DNA from: a virus
IMG/VR virus record: IMGVR_UViG_3300030116_005302
Coordinates: 1-53,932 of that record
Reading direction: 5' to 3' (one strand)
DNA length: 53,932 nt
Within the stretch, counting starts at the first letter, position 1. Each line of letters starts with the position of its first letter. Below the pieces are notes generated by a model that was not told where the DNA came from, searched no databases, and saw nothing but the letters and a program-made list of their open reading frames with translations. A program made the position numbers and the translations under genes. Shown piece after piece: positions 16,865 to 25,408 of this stretch.

Positions 16865-17923
16865 ATGCCTAGTAAAGCAAGAAAAGCAGCAGCCCAAGCG
16901 TCTTATCAACAAGGCCAACGCAAGAACATGATTTATAATGGTGATATGGAAATTTGTCAAAGGTCTACTAGCGTTTCAGGAATTGGAAATGGTGACGCAG
17001 GATACCATGTGCAAGACAGATGGAGAGTGGGAGAAGGTGGCGCACCAAACGCAGTAGTTACTATGTCAAAATCAACAACAGCACCAGATGGGTTTGCTTC
17101 TTCGTTAAAGTTAGATTGCACGACTGCATCTGGAACTGTAGCCGATGCTGATTTATTGGTGATATCACAACTGTTTGAAGGTCAAGATTTGCAGTCATGG
17201 AATAAAGGTGATGCTCAAGCAAGGGCAATTACAATTTCTTTTTGGGTAAATACTACAAAAACAGGAACCTATATTATTTCAATGTATGACAATGATAATA
17301 ATAGAGCTTGCGGCCAATCTTATACAGTTAGTTCTAGTAATACTTGGGAATATAAAACAGTTACTTTTCCACCAGACACTACGGGAGCTTATGATAATGA
17401 TAATGCAGTAAGTTTATATCTTTATTGGGGACTAGTTGCAGGAGCAGATTATGCAGGTGGGAGTTTAGCAACTGCATGGGAAAGTAACAACAATCCTGAT
17501 AGATTTACAGGTCAAGTAGATGCTTTTGATAGCACAAGTAATAATTTTCATTTGACTGGCGTACAGATGGAATTGGGAAATACGGCTACTGATTTTCAAT
17601 ATGAATCACACGCTGAAAATTTAGCACGATGTCAAAGGTATTATCAAATAGTTGGATTTTATGATACTTCAGGGATAACTTCTGGTAATTATTTATATTA
17701 TTCAGCAAAAAGTTTACCTACAGCAATGAGAGCTTCTCCATCAACTTTAGCGTCTTATGCGTTTAATACTACTTCTGGTAATTTTCAAACCCGTAGAGAT
17801 TCAACTTACACAAATGGCGTAGTACAAGTAGTGAGTTCGCCACGCACATATTCTTGTAGAGGAAATAATACTAACACCTATAACTGGATTTTAGGAGATG
17901 TTCATTTAGGAGCAGAACTGTGA
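16865..17923 (+). CDS. receptor-binding tail protein with carbohydrate-binding-like domain, 352 aa
   Basis: It starts with a short basic helix, then NMIYNGDMEICQRS and a jelly-roll-like beta domain (residues ~25-235) with WRVGEGG, ITISFWVNTTKTGTYI and FHLTGVQMELG. An LARCQRYYQ segment precedes a C-terminal beta region. This NGDMEI...GVQMELG...CQRYYQ architecture is frequent in marine phage and prophage fibres and resembles carbohydrate-binding modules, so it likely recognises host surface glycan. It follows the assembly chaperone gene after 11 bases. The ligand is unknown. Confidence 0.75.
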   Translation: MPSKARKAAAQASYQQGQRKNMIYNGDMEICQRSTSVSGIGNGDAGYHVQDRWRVGEGGAPNAVVTMSKSTTAPDGFASSLKLDCTTASGTVADADLLVISQLFEGQDLQSWNKGDAQARAITISFWVNTTKTGTYIISMYDNDNNRACGQSYTVSSSNTWEYKTVTFPPDTTGAYDNDNAVSLYLYWGLVAGADYAGGSLATAWESNNNPDRFTGQVDAFDSTSNNFHLTGVQMELGNTATDFQYESHAENLARCQRYYQIVGFYDTSGITSGNYLYYSAKSLPTAMRASPSTLASYAFNTTSGNFQTRRDSTYTNGVVQVVSSPRTYSCRGNNTNTYNWILGDVHLGAEL

Positions 17924-18108
17924 ATATTGTTTCAGCAAAATATGTTTATAATGAGTTAACAGAAACAAACTGTAGTATTGAAGTCGTAATCTCTAAGGGT
18001 AGTACCACAAACACTATTTACGTTCCATTTGATAAAGACAACACTGATTATGAAGAAATAATGAAACAAGTTGACGCAGGTACATTAACAATAGCGGATG
18101 CAGACTAA
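17920..18108 (+). CDS. small hypothetical protein, 62 aa (GTG start)
   Basis: Starts with GTG overlapping the preceding stop (GTGA). It has two beta-like stretches (SIEVVISKG, TIYVPFDKD) and an acidic C-terminus. Similar small proteins with a DNTDYxEIMxxVxAGTLTIAxAD ending accompany fibre genes in marine phages and may act in fibre assembly. It ends by overlapping the next ATG (TAATG). Function unknown. Confidence 0.65.
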   Translation: MNIVSAKYVYNELTETNCSIEVVISKGSTTNTIYVPFDKDNTDYEEIMKQVDAGTLTIADAD

Positions 18109-18314
18109 TGGAAAACACCGAAAGAATACATGAACTAACCGCTCGGCTTGAAGCTCATGTTGCACGTTGCGAAGAACGGGATAAAACTATATTTAATGAT
18201 TTAGCTGAGTTAAAAGAAGAATTAAAAGATTTTCGTATGCTAATGACAAAGATTGGTGTTCTGTTAACATCTGGTGTAGCGGGGACATTGGTAACAGTTT
18301 TATTGAGGGGATAA
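18108..18314 (+). CDS. XhlA-like small coiled-coil/membrane protein, 68 aa
   Basis: A helical, charged N-terminus (ERIHELTARLEAHVARCEERDKTIFNDLAELKEELKDF) is followed by one C-terminal membrane helix (IGVLLTSGVAGTLVTVLL). This matches the XhlA/hemolysin-like phage proteins, which are membrane-anchored coiled coils linked to lysis. It lies between tail genes, both ends overlapping neighbours by one base. It could alternatively be a small virion protein. The lysis role is inferred. Confidence 0.6.
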   Translation: MENTERIHELTARLEAHVARCEERDKTIFNDLAELKEELKDFRMLMTKIGVLLTSGVAGTLVTVLLRG

Positions 18315-20371
18315 TGGCTTATTTTAAAATTAATAGATTTAAAGGGATTGCTCCAGCCGTTTCTCCAAGACTTTTAGCAGAAGGCATAGGCCAAACTGCA
18401 GAAAATGTAGATCTTGAAAGTGGTAGACTTGTTCCTATTCAAAATGACGATAGTGATTTTGATGCTACTACTTCAGTTCCAAATGAAGTAGCTCTTCCAA
18501 ATGCAAATAAAAAAAGTATATTTGTTTATAATGATACTACTTGGTTAACTAATTTTGGTGATAATCTTAATATAGATTTACTTGATAGTCCTGTAATAAA
18601 TGATGCCTATGATCGTATTTATTTTACAGGGGATACTTTTCCTAAATATAGTTTTAATACTTCTATTACATCAGGCTCAGGAGCTAAACCTGATGTTGTG
18701 TACAGATTAGGTATCCCTGCTCCTGATAGTGCTCTTAGTGTTTCTGTTAGCGGAAGTGCTGATGCTGGAGCTCTAACAAATGATGTATCTTATGTATATA
18801 CATTTGTATTAGGTACTGGAGAAGAAGGGCCTCCAAGCCCTGCAAGCACTGTAACTCAATTAGCAAATGGGCAAACTGCAAATTTATCTGCTATTGATGA
18901 TACTCTTCCTACTCATCCAGGTGGGGGCAGTATTAATTATTATACTACTGGGCTTAAAAGAAGAATTTATAGATCAAATACTGGCTCTACTAATACCGAG
19001 TTTCAATTTGTAAAAGACATTAGTAGTGGTACTACTACTACAGATACTGCAGATGCTGATGCTTTAGGTGAAATTTTACCTAGTACAACATGGATAGGTC
19101 CTCCGGATGATAATTCTTCTGATTATCCTGATGGGCAAATGTTAGGTTTAACTTTTATAGCAAACGGTGTTTTTGCTGGCTTTTCTGGTAGAATGCTTTG
19201 TTTTAGTGAACCTTTTTTACCTCATGCATGGCCTGCAGATTACAGATTAACTTTAGATAGAAATATTGTAGGGCTTGGGGTTACTACTAATGGTATAGCA
19301 GTAATGACAGAAGGTTCGCCTTATTTTGTAGGTGGCACTGATCCGGGGTCAATGACTGCAATTAAATTAGATAGCGCCCAAGCTTGTTTAAACAAAAATT
19401 CTATTGTTGATATGGGTGATTATGTATTATATGCAGGGCCCGATGGACTTGTTGCTATATCGGGCAACGAAGTTCAAATAGTATCTAAAGGTGTTATATC
19501 TCCTGAACAATGGAAAGATGCTGCAGGTACTTTTAGACCCGCTGCTATATCCGCTTTTAGATATAAAGAAACTTATGTTGCATTTGATTTAAGTAGTTCT
19601 ACTGGTTGGGTGTATGATCCCAAAGGGCAAGAAAATATGTTTACTACTTTGTCTTCTGCTTCTGCAGTACGTGGGGGGTATGAAGATCTTACTAATGGAG
19701 ATTTATATTTAATAGTAGGTTCAGCTATACATAAATATAGAGAAGGCGATACTACTCAAACTTTAACTTATAAATCAGGTAAGTTTGTTACTCCAGCTCC
19801 TATGAGTATGAGTTATGTATCTGTTGATGCTGACTCTTTTGCAACAAACCCAGTAGTTGTTAAGGTTTTTGGAGATGGTACGTTAATATCTAACTATTCT
19901 CTTGTTCTTTACAAAGAAACTATAGCCGAAAGCGCAGTTAACGAATCTACTGATGTTATTACTATAGCTGCTCATGGTTTTGAAACCGGAGCTTCTGTTA
20001 CTTATAATGCTGAAGGAGGAGGAACTGCTTTAACATTAAGTACAGGCGCTGTATCTGATGGAGATGAACTTTTTGTTATTGTTGTTTCTTCTAGCACTAT
20101 TAAATTAGCTTCTACCAGGGATAATGCATTTGCAAATACCGCTGTTACTATAACTAATGATGGTAATGATTCTCAAACATTAACTAGCGGAAATCTTCTT
20201 CAACAAACTACAACTGTACCTAGCGGTATATCTACCAAAGCATATTTACAAGAGCCTATAATGCGGCTTCCTGCTACTATAGCCCAAGAGTGGGAAGTAC
20301 AAATTGAAACTAAACAAACAATTAATGATGTATGTATTGCGCAAAGTATTGATGAAATAAAGGCGACTTAA
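18314..20371 (+). CDS. tail nozzle / tail hub protein, 685 aa
   Basis: The N-terminus (FKGIAPAVSPRLLAEGIGQTAENVDLESGRLVPIQ) is typical of the large short-tail nozzle or stabilisation proteins of podovirus-like phages. WIGPPDD and a PDGQMLGLTF...GFSGRMLCFSEPFLPHAWP block follow, a pattern I associate with these tail tubular B-like proteins. Residues ~545-635 contain a likely inserted Ig-like unit (AAHGFETGASVTYNAEGG). The start overlaps the preceding stop with an AGGGG ribosome site. It probably forms the distal end of the short tail through which DNA and ejection proteins leave. Confidence 0.7.
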   Translation: MAYFKINRFKGIAPAVSPRLLAEGIGQTAENVDLESGRLVPIQNDDSDFDATTSVPNEVALPNANKKSIFVYNDTTWLTNFGDNLNIDLLDSPVINDAYDRIYFTGDTFPKYSFNTSITSGSGAKPDVVYRLGIPAPDSALSVSVSGSADAGALTNDVSYVYTFVLGTGEEGPPSPASTVTQLANGQTANLSAIDDTLPTHPGGGSINYYTTGLKRRIYRSNTGSTNTEFQFVKDISSGTTTTDTADADALGEILPSTTWIGPPDDNSSDYPDGQMLGLTFIANGVFAGFSGRMLCFSEPFLPHAWPADYRLTLDRNIVGLGVTTNGIAVMTEGSPYFVGGTDPGSMTAIKLDSAQACLNKNSIVDMGDYVLYAGPDGLVAISGNEVQIVSKGVISPEQWKDAAGTFRPAAISAFRYKETYVAFDLSSSTGWVYDPKGQENMFTTLSSASAVRGGYEDLTNGDLYLIVGSAIHKYREGDTTQTLTYKSGKFVTPAPMSMSYVSVDADSFATNPVVVKVFGDGTLISNYSLVLYKETIAESAVNESTDVITIAAHGFETGASVTYNAEGGGTALTLSTGAVSDGDELFVIVVSSSTIKLASTRDNAFANTAVTITNDGNDSQTLTSGNLLQQTTTVPSGISTKAYLQEPIMRLPATIAQEWEVQIETKQTINDVCIAQSIDEIKAT

Positions 20372-21994
20372 ATGGCTTCGACTCCTACTAAAGTTCCTGG
20401 GCTTCCTGCAATTCCATCTAATGCATCTCCTGATCTTAAAGCATACTTAAAAGCTTTAGGTGAAGCTCTTGAAATAAGGTTAGGTCGAAGAGGAGACCAA
20501 CGTGATCGGGCTATAACTTTAAGAGAATTGATTGATTCAGGTTTAGCAAAAGAACTTAAGTCAGCTCCTTTTAATCCTAATAAGTCTAGTGAAACACATG
20601 TAGGTATTTCTTCTATAAACGGACCACATTTACTTACCCCACCTACTCCTTCAGGTTTTACAGTTAGTGGGGCTTTTAAAAATGTAGTTTTAAACTGGTC
20701 AGACCCTAACTTTATTTATTCTAATCATTCTTATACAGAAGTATTTAGACAAAATGCCCAAGCAGCAGATCCTGATGGAATTGCTGAGTCTCAAACTTTA
20801 GGTAGTGCTGGTAATTTAAGTTTTACTGGAGTTCTTTCAACTCAAGATGCTACTAATGGAACAATTCAAAATTCTACTATTACATTTAATGCCCCTACTA
20901 AAGTAACTATTACTTCTTTAGGTAGTGATGAGTCTGGTAGAAATTTTACTGTTACAGGTACTAATGCAAGTGGGTCTTCTGTTAATAGTGGACCTGTAGC
21001 TGGCCCAACTGCAGGCGCTACTAAAGAATTTTCATCTACATCTGGGGATGGGTTGTTTAAAACAGTTACTCAAATAGCATGTAGCAGTAGCATTGTAGGC
21101 AATGTGTCGGCAGGTTGTGCTGAATCTGCTGATGCCATAGGTAATGCTACTTCTATAGGTACTTCTGGATCTATGGTATCTACTGATGCAGCTGTTGCAG
21201 CTGGCGAAGCTTATTTTTATTGGATACGTTTTGTTAGTGAAGAAGGAGTTGCCGGGCCTTTTAATTCTACAAATGGAACAATAGCTTCTACTGTACGTAT
21301 ACAGGAAACAGATATATCAGAAGACGCTATAACTACACCCAAATTAAAAGCTGGGGCTATAACAGCAGATAAAGGAATGTTTCAAAGTGCTGCAATAGAA
21401 TCTGCAGATATAGCTGATGGTAATATTACTACTGCTAAAATAGCTGCTGCTGCTATTACTACTGCTAAAATAAATGCTGCAGCTATTACAAATGCAAAAA
21501 TAGGTACTGCAGCAGTTGGTACTTTATCAATTGATGGTAATGCTGTTACTGTTCCTGATTTTGATACCTATTCAGATAAAGCTGTATTAAAAGCTAGTGG
21601 AGAACAAGATGTTTTTAACGAAACAAGTTTTGTTGTTTCTACTGGTGATTCTAGTATAACCGCTCCAATTTTAATAACTGTTACCGGTTATCATTCTGCT
21701 AGAGATGATAATAGCGATGAAGGTGATTCAGGTGTTATTTTAAAACTTTATGTTGATGAAGGATCTGGGTCTAGTTTAAAAGTCGAACAAATTTCTGGTA
21801 CAGAAACTGATAGCGGTACTAATTTTATTTGTGTTCCTTTTTCTATGACTTATAAAACAGCAGCTACTTATAGGACTAAAATAAGATTATCAGCTACACC
21901 TGTTAGAGTACAAACTACTAGTGGTATAGGTGCTTACACAGCAGATTGTAATATAATACAAGTTAAATCACTTAGAGTAGCAGTAAAAAGATGA
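20372..21994 (+). CDS. tail host-specificity-type protein with FN3-like domain, 540 aa
   Basis: A helical N-terminus (LKAYLKALGEALEIRLGRRGDQRDRAITLRELIDSG) precedes a fibronectin-III-like domain near residues 92-180 (VVLNWSDPNF...TEVFRQ) and a Ser/Thr-rich middle. Around residues 330-385 an ITTAKIAAAAITTAKINAA repeat occurs, as in the C-terminal part of lambda-J-like central tail proteins, followed by a beta domain. It directly abuts the nozzle gene (TAAATG). The role is probably receptor contact or a spike on the tail tip, by analogy. Confidence 0.65.
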   Translation: MASTPTKVPGLPAIPSNASPDLKAYLKALGEALEIRLGRRGDQRDRAITLRELIDSGLAKELKSAPFNPNKSSETHVGISSINGPHLLTPPTPSGFTVSGAFKNVVLNWSDPNFIYSNHSYTEVFRQNAQAADPDGIAESQTLGSAGNLSFTGVLSTQDATNGTIQNSTITFNAPTKVTITSLGSDESGRNFTVTGTNASGSSVNSGPVAGPTAGATKEFSSTSGDGLFKTVTQIACSSSIVGNVSAGCAESADAIGNATSIGTSGSMVSTDAAVAAGEAYFYWIRFVSEEGVAGPFNSTNGTIASTVRIQETDISEDAITTPKLKAGAITADKGMFQSAAIESADIADGNITTAKIAAAAITTAKINAAAITNAKIGTAAVGTLSIDGNAVTVPDFDTYSDKAVLKASGEQDVFNETSFVVSTGDSSITAPILITVTGYHSARDDNSDEGDSGVILKLYVDEGSGSSLKVEQISGTETDSGTNFICVPFSMTYKTAATYRTKIRLSATPVRVQTTSGIGAYTADCNIIQVKSLRVAVKR

Positions 21995-22476
21995 TTATTG
22001 CAGTGTTTGATGTAGATACAGGACAATGCTTACAGATAAGAGATACTGCATATGGTAATTTGTCAGATTATCCATTAGCAAAAGAATTAACTGAAACAGT
22101 AGATCCATCTTCTATTTGGTATAATAAAGCTTCTAATACTGTTGTAACTAGAACAGAAGTTTCTTTAGATTTACCAGATATTGTTTCTGTTGGGGATACT
22201 GTACAAGCTGCAATACCTGCAGATTGTTATGCTGAAGTAAACAATGTTAAACAAACAGATAATATTGTTATAGATACTTCAAAACCTGATAGTTTTTGGG
22301 TTCAATTAATTGGGCCTTCTAAGTTTGAAAAAAAAGTTAATGTTTTTTCTTATTTTCAAAAACGAAAAAAAGAATACCCATCTATCGTAGATCAATTAGA
22401 TGAACTTTATCACAACGGTATAGATGGCTGGAAAGCAAAAATTAAAGAAGTGAAGGATAAATACCCTAAATCATAG
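21991..22476 (+). CDS. tail assembly/fibre accessory protein, 161 aa
   Basis: Starts at an ATGA overlap with the previous gene. The first ~110 residues are strand-rich. The C-terminus contains a KRKKEYPSIVDQLDELYHNG block and ends KIKEVKDKYPKS, a motif seen at the C-terminus of many phage tail fibre assembly and adaptor proteins. It closes the tail cluster. Function inferred as fibre assembly or attachment. Confidence 0.6.
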   Translation: MIIAVFDVDTGQCLQIRDTAYGNLSDYPLAKELTETVDPSSIWYNKASNTVVTRTEVSLDLPDIVSVGDTVQAAIPADCYAEVNNVKQTDNIVIDTSKPDSFWVQLIGPSKFEKKVNVFSYFQKRKKEYPSIVDQLDELYHNGIDGWKAKIKEVKDKYPKS

Positions 22477-22481
22477 AGATA

Positions 22482-22502
22482 AACGTAATTATCTTTTAAT
22501 AG
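22482..22502 (+). terminator. weak terminator-like hairpin after tail cluster
   Basis: An AGATAA / TTATCT stem around an ACGTAA-like loop is followed by TTTAA just after the tail cluster. The stem is AT-rich and short, so termination would be weak at best. Confidence 0.3.
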
Positions 22503-22532
22503 AATGGATTCGTTATATGTGGTGCGTTAAGT

Positions 22533-23021
22533 ATGCCGGATCCATTAACAGTTACAGCTGCAATAACTTTAGCTGGTAAAGCAGTCAGTCAAGTTTCAAA
22601 GCTTGTGCAAAGCGGGCGTGAAATTGAAGACTGTATGGGTCACATAAGCCGTTGGTTTGAGTGTTGTTCAGATATAAACAAAGCTCGAGAACGAGCAGAA
22701 AACCCTCCATTTTTCAAGAAGTTAACTAATTCTAAGTCTATCGAAAGTGAAGCTCTGGATGCCATGATTGCTCAGAAAAAGATGCGTGACCAGAGGGCAC
22801 AGTTGCGTGAGCTCATCATGTGGCAGTGGGGCAAAGACGAATGGGATAACTTACAACGCCTAGAGAAAGAAATCCGTGAGAAACGGGCAAAGGCTATTCA
22901 TGACCGCATTGTGCTCAAACAGAAGATATTTGATTTTATTATTGGAATGATAGGAATAATTGCGATTGTAGGAATAATTATTGGATTTATTTGGATAATA
23001 TCATTGGGTGGCGGTGAGTGA
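22533..23021 (+). CDS. marine-phage type membrane-anchored protein, 162 aa
   Basis: An N-terminal segment with AITLAGKAVSQVSKLVQSG is followed by a long charged helix (residues ~65-130, REKRAKAIHDRIVLKQK) and a strong C-terminal membrane helix (about 133-156, IIGMIGIIAIVGIIIGFIW). This helix-plus-TM layout fits a spanin-like or virion-associated membrane protein. Function unknown. The following gene overlaps its stop (GTGA). Codons here are slightly more GC-rich than in the tail genes. Confidence 0.65.
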   Translation: MPDPLTVTAAITLAGKAVSQVSKLVQSGREIEDCMGHISRWFECCSDINKARERAENPPFFKKLTNSKSIESEALDAMIAQKKMRDQRAQLRELIMWQWGKDEWDNLQRLEKEIREKRAKAIHDRIVLKQKIFDFIIGMIGIIAIVGIIIGFIWIISLGGGE

Positions 23022-23227
23022 TATTGGTTTTTATGTTGACTACATTCCTTGATGGTGCACCGCAACCGGATAAGTTTTACTGGGAATCTATTGATAGATG
23101 CCAGTATTTTGCTAAAAGTTTACGTAGACAAAACTATCATTTAAGTAGAAAATATAATCAACCGGAGGTAGGTGCAACCTGTACTCCAGTTATGGTGAAC
23201 CCGGATAGAGTTAAAGTATGGAGGTAG
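23018..23227 (+). CDS. small protein, 69 aa (GTG start), possibly exported
   Basis: GTG start overlapping the previous stop. A hydrophobic N-terminus (ILVFMLTTFLDG) may act as a short signal or anchor. Two Cys residues (in DRCQYF and ATCTPV) could form a disulphide if exported. It sits between two membrane-protein genes, so a periplasmic or lysis-accessory role is possible; this is inference only. Confidence 0.6.
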   Translation: MILVFMLTTFLDGAPQPDKFYWESIDRCQYFAKSLRRQNYHLSRKYNQPEVGATCTPVMVNPDRVKVWR

Positions 23228-23228
23228 T

Positions 23229-23549
23229 ATGACTCCTAAAAATTTAGACCCCGGATCTATCTACGAAAAATATGATATTAACCACGATGGTACGGTGTCT
23301 GATGAAGAAATGAAACGTAGTTATGAGCTCATAGAGCTTGAATTACGTGAAGAAAAATCAGAAGCCCAGAAAAACATGGCATGGGTAGCTATGATTTCTA
23401 TGATAGTTTTTAGTGCCTTTCTTTTTGTTCCAATAGTTTCAGAAAGCCGAGTTACTGCATTAGGAGATATCCTTGGTTTATTTTACATTGCTCAGGCAGG
23501 TGTAGTTGGAGCTTATATGGGCGTAACAGCATGGATGAGTAGGAAATAA
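23229..23549 (+). CDS. EF-hand membrane protein, 106 aa
   Basis: Residues 16-27 form a complete canonical EF-hand loop (DINHDGTVSDEE: ligands D16, N18, D20, T22, S24, E27). A charged helix and two membrane helices (about residues 47-66 and 79-99) follow. Calcium binding is therefore likely, with the loop on one side of the membrane. A GGAGG site lies 4-8 bases before the ATG. It sits in a cluster of small membrane proteins near the end of the late region. A calcium-responsive holin or antiholin role is speculative. Confidence 0.7.
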   Translation: MTPKNLDPGSIYEKYDINHDGTVSDEEMKRSYELIELELREEKSEAQKNMAWVAMISMIVFSAFLFVPIVSESRVTALGDILGLFYIAQAGVVGAYMGVTAWMSRK

Positions 23550-23755
23550 TGGTAAATAAAAGAACATCAACAAAAAAAACTAAGTCTAAAAGCACGGTAA
23601 ATAAGGCAGGTAATTACACTAAACCGGGTATGAGAAAGCGTTTATTTGAGAAAATAAAAGCAGGGTCTAAAGGCGGTAATCCGGGGCAATGGTCAGCTAG
23701 AAAAGCGCAGATGCTTGCGCAGCAGTATAAAAAAGCTGGAGGAGGCTATAAATGA
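23549..23755 (+). CDS. Lys-rich small basic protein, 68 aa
   Basis: Starts at a TAATG overlap with the EF-hand gene and ends at an ATGA overlap with the next. Very basic, with a C-terminal GKAxxGGNPGQWSARKAQMLAQQYKK-like block (visible as KGGNPGQWSARKAQMLA). This block is shared with small proteins I recall from marine phages. Function unknown; DNA or RNA binding is plausible from charge. Confidence 0.65.
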   Translation: MVNKRTSTKKTKSKSTVNKAGNYTKPGMRKRLFEKIKAGSKGGNPGQWSARKAQMLAQQYKKAGGGYK

Positions 23756-23916
23756 AAGTAAATGCACCAAAAGGTTTTCATTGGATGAAACAAAAAAATG
23801 GTTCTTTTAAATTAATGAAACATACTGGGACTTTTAAAAAACATAAAGGTGCTAGTTTAACTGCAAATTTTCCAGTGCAAAAAGTACATACTAACGGTAT
23901 GAAAAAGAAAACCTGA
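23752..23916 (+). CDS. small basic protein, 54 aa
   Basis: The ATG at 23752 overlaps the preceding TGA (ATGA), with an AGGAGG ribosome site just upstream. It opens MKVNAPKGFHWMKQKNGSF and ends in Lys-rich NGMKKKT, about 25 percent Lys/His. The tight overlap on one side and two bases of spacing to the next gene argue that it is real. Function unknown. Confidence 0.65.
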   Translation: MKVNAPKGFHWMKQKNGSFKLMKHTGTFKKHKGASLTANFPVQKVHTNGMKKKT

Positions 23917-23918
23917 TA

Positions 23919-24164
23919 ATGGCTCTAGCAAAATCACAAAAAAGTCTTAAGAAATGGACTAAACAAAAATGGCGTACTAAATCTGGTAAAAAATCATCTG
24001 AAACAGGTGAAAGATATTTACCTGAAAAAGCTATAAAAAATTTATCTGCTAAAGAATATGCTGCAACAACTAGGAAAAAAAGAGAAGATACAAAAAAAGG
24101 CAAACAGCATAGCAAGCAACCGAAAAAAATAGCTAAAAAAACCAGACGTTATCGTAAGAAATGA
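23919..24164 (+). CDS. DUF5872-like basic protein, 81 aa
   Basis: The sequence pattern SLKKWTKQKWRTKSGKKS, ETGERYLPEKAIKNL, SAKEYAATTRKKREDT matches a conserved family of small basic proteins (which I recall as DUF5872) found in marine phages and some large DNA viruses. It is rich in Lys and ends in a run of basic residues. No catalytic residues are evident; nucleic-acid binding is a reasonable guess. The stop overlaps the ATG of a small membrane protein. Confidence 0.7.
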   Translation: MALAKSQKSLKKWTKQKWRTKSGKKSSETGERYLPEKAIKNLSAKEYAATTRKKREDTKKGKQHSKQPKKIAKKTRRYRKK

Positions 24165-24274
24165 AAAAATTTTTTAATAGTATTAATATTATTATAATAA
24201 TATTAGTGCTTTTAATGTGTATATGCGGGTATTTAGTAGGGTTATTAATCTGGTGGGAGCCCTGGGACATTTAA
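24161..24274 (+). CDS. tiny membrane protein, 37 aa
   Basis: The ATG overlaps the preceding stop (ATGA). One membrane helix is made of Ile/Leu/Val (residues ~8-30), followed by WWEPWDI. Its last 30 bases overlap the 3' end of the convergent nuclease gene on the other strand. Translational coupling and the clear TM segment support it; it could be a holin-like or lysis-timing peptide. No homologue is known to me. Confidence 0.55.
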   Translation: MKKFFNSINIIIIILVLLMCICGYLVGLLIWWEPWDI

Positions 24275-24661
24275 ACAAATAGTTTCTAACCGTTTAACAA
24301 ATTCTTTTCTTGATATACATTTTTCTATAAATTGATCTTTAGTTAAAGCTGCAGCATTCCATTCTTTATTTTCAAGTATTAATGCTTTATCTTCATGTCC
24401 GTATATGACCATGACCCGTTGTCCATGGTCTACGGCCCGATTCAACCATGACTTTTGTAAAGGTGACACTGTGTTTTTAAGTATTGAAGTCCCCTGGACC
24501 GGGAGCTTTTTAATATATTTATACTCAGCCCATATAAACGCTTTCGGGCCAGAGTAAAATGCATCAGGCACACCACCTGCATAGGTGTCGTGTATTTTCC
24601 ATTTAAATACTTCAGGAGATAGGGCTTTGTGCACAGCTTTTACATAACTGTGCTCGTTCAT
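24245..24661 (-). CDS. PD-(D/E)XK endonuclease, VRR-NUC/resolvase-like, 138 aa
   Basis: A compact nuclease fold: residues 30-33 GVPD and 46-48 EYK form the PD...(D/E)xK active site, preceded by a helix with conserved WKIHDTYAGG. This layout is that of VRR-NUC and phage Holliday-junction-resolvase-like enzymes. It follows the RecB/Cas4-like exonuclease gene directly (TAAATG) and closes the leftward replication operon. Probable role: resolving branched DNA during replication, recombination or packaging. Confidence 0.75.
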   Translation of the reverse strand: MNEHSYVKAVHKALSPEVFKWKIHDTYAGGVPDAFYSGPKAFIWAEYKYIKKLPVQGTSILKNTVSPLQKSWLNRAVDHGQRVMVIYGHEDKALILENKEWNAAALTKDQFIEKCISRKEFVKRLETICLNVPGLPPD

Positions 24662-25408
24662 TTAAACGCCCCATTGACAATCAGGCTCATCACCTTTTTT
24701 ATAGCTGCACCATTTACAATTGTTTTTACTTGGATTAGGTGCAAAGTCATCGCATGTTGTCATTTTAATAGCACGTTCGTGTATCCCTGGGAGAAACATT
24801 AAAGCCTCCTCCCGGGTATACGGTACAGTTGTTGTTTCACCATGGTCTAAATACCAAAGTTCAGAACTTACGTACTCTAATTCAGGGCTACGCATAAATG
24901 CTGCAAGTGCATACAGCAAGCATTGTTGGGAGTGAGGTATTTCGTTACCTATTTTTTTGCCTGTTTTATAATCAATAACACGGGCTGAAGTCTGGCCTTC
25001 TTGTATGTAAGCATCAAGTTTTACTCGGGCCCAGCAGTCTGTGCTCATCCATTTTGTTTGCCCCCAATCGACAGTAAATGCCCATTCGCCTTCAAGTTCT
25101 ACTTGCCCGTCTATATAAAGTTTTTTAAGTTGATGGAACTCATCTTCAAATTTAACTAGGCTACCTGGGAACTCCGTCAATTTACCATTAACAAAGTCTT
25201 CTGCTTCTTGGTGTATTTTTGAACCACGTTCAGCTGCTGGTCCGGAAGGTTCTCGTACTTTACGTACTTTAGATATGTATATGCGGTAAGGGCATTCTTC
25301 AAATGTTTTAAGAGTTGAATACGACCACGCGGGAACTAAACCAAATGTATCTGGTTTTTTAAGTGGCTTATCCTTGTCCGGTCTCGCTTCCTGCGTTAAC
25401 TTGATCAA
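24662..25408 (-). CDS. PD-(D/E)XK exonuclease, RecB/Cas4-like with Fe-S cysteines, 248 aa
   Basis: Motifs of the PDDEXK_1 family: WSYSTLKTFEECPYR near residues 28-42, H66 in RGSKIH, D132, D146-Y147-K148 (VIDYKTGK) and a Q-x3-Y helix (QQCLLYAL). Cysteines C39, C231, C234 and C244 fit the [4Fe-4S] cluster of AddB/Cas4-like nucleases. The start is uncertain: the best candidate is a TTG at 25408, right after an in-frame stop and without a good ribosome site. It overlaps the primase-helicase gene by 41 bases, so translation is probably coupled. Role: 5'-end processing or recombination. Confidence 0.85.
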   Translation of the reverse strand: MIKLTQEARPDKDKPLKKPDTFGLVPAWSYSTLKTFEECPYRIYISKVRKVREPSGPAAERGSKIHQEAEDFVNGKLTEFPGSLVKFEDEFHQLKKLYIDGQVELEGEWAFTVDWGQTKWMSTDCWARVKLDAYIQEGQTSARVIDYKTGKKIGNEIPHSQQCLLYALAAFMRSPELEYVSSELWYLDHGETTTVPYTREEALMFLPGIHERAIKMTTCDDFAPNPSKNNCKWCSYKKGDEPDCQWGV

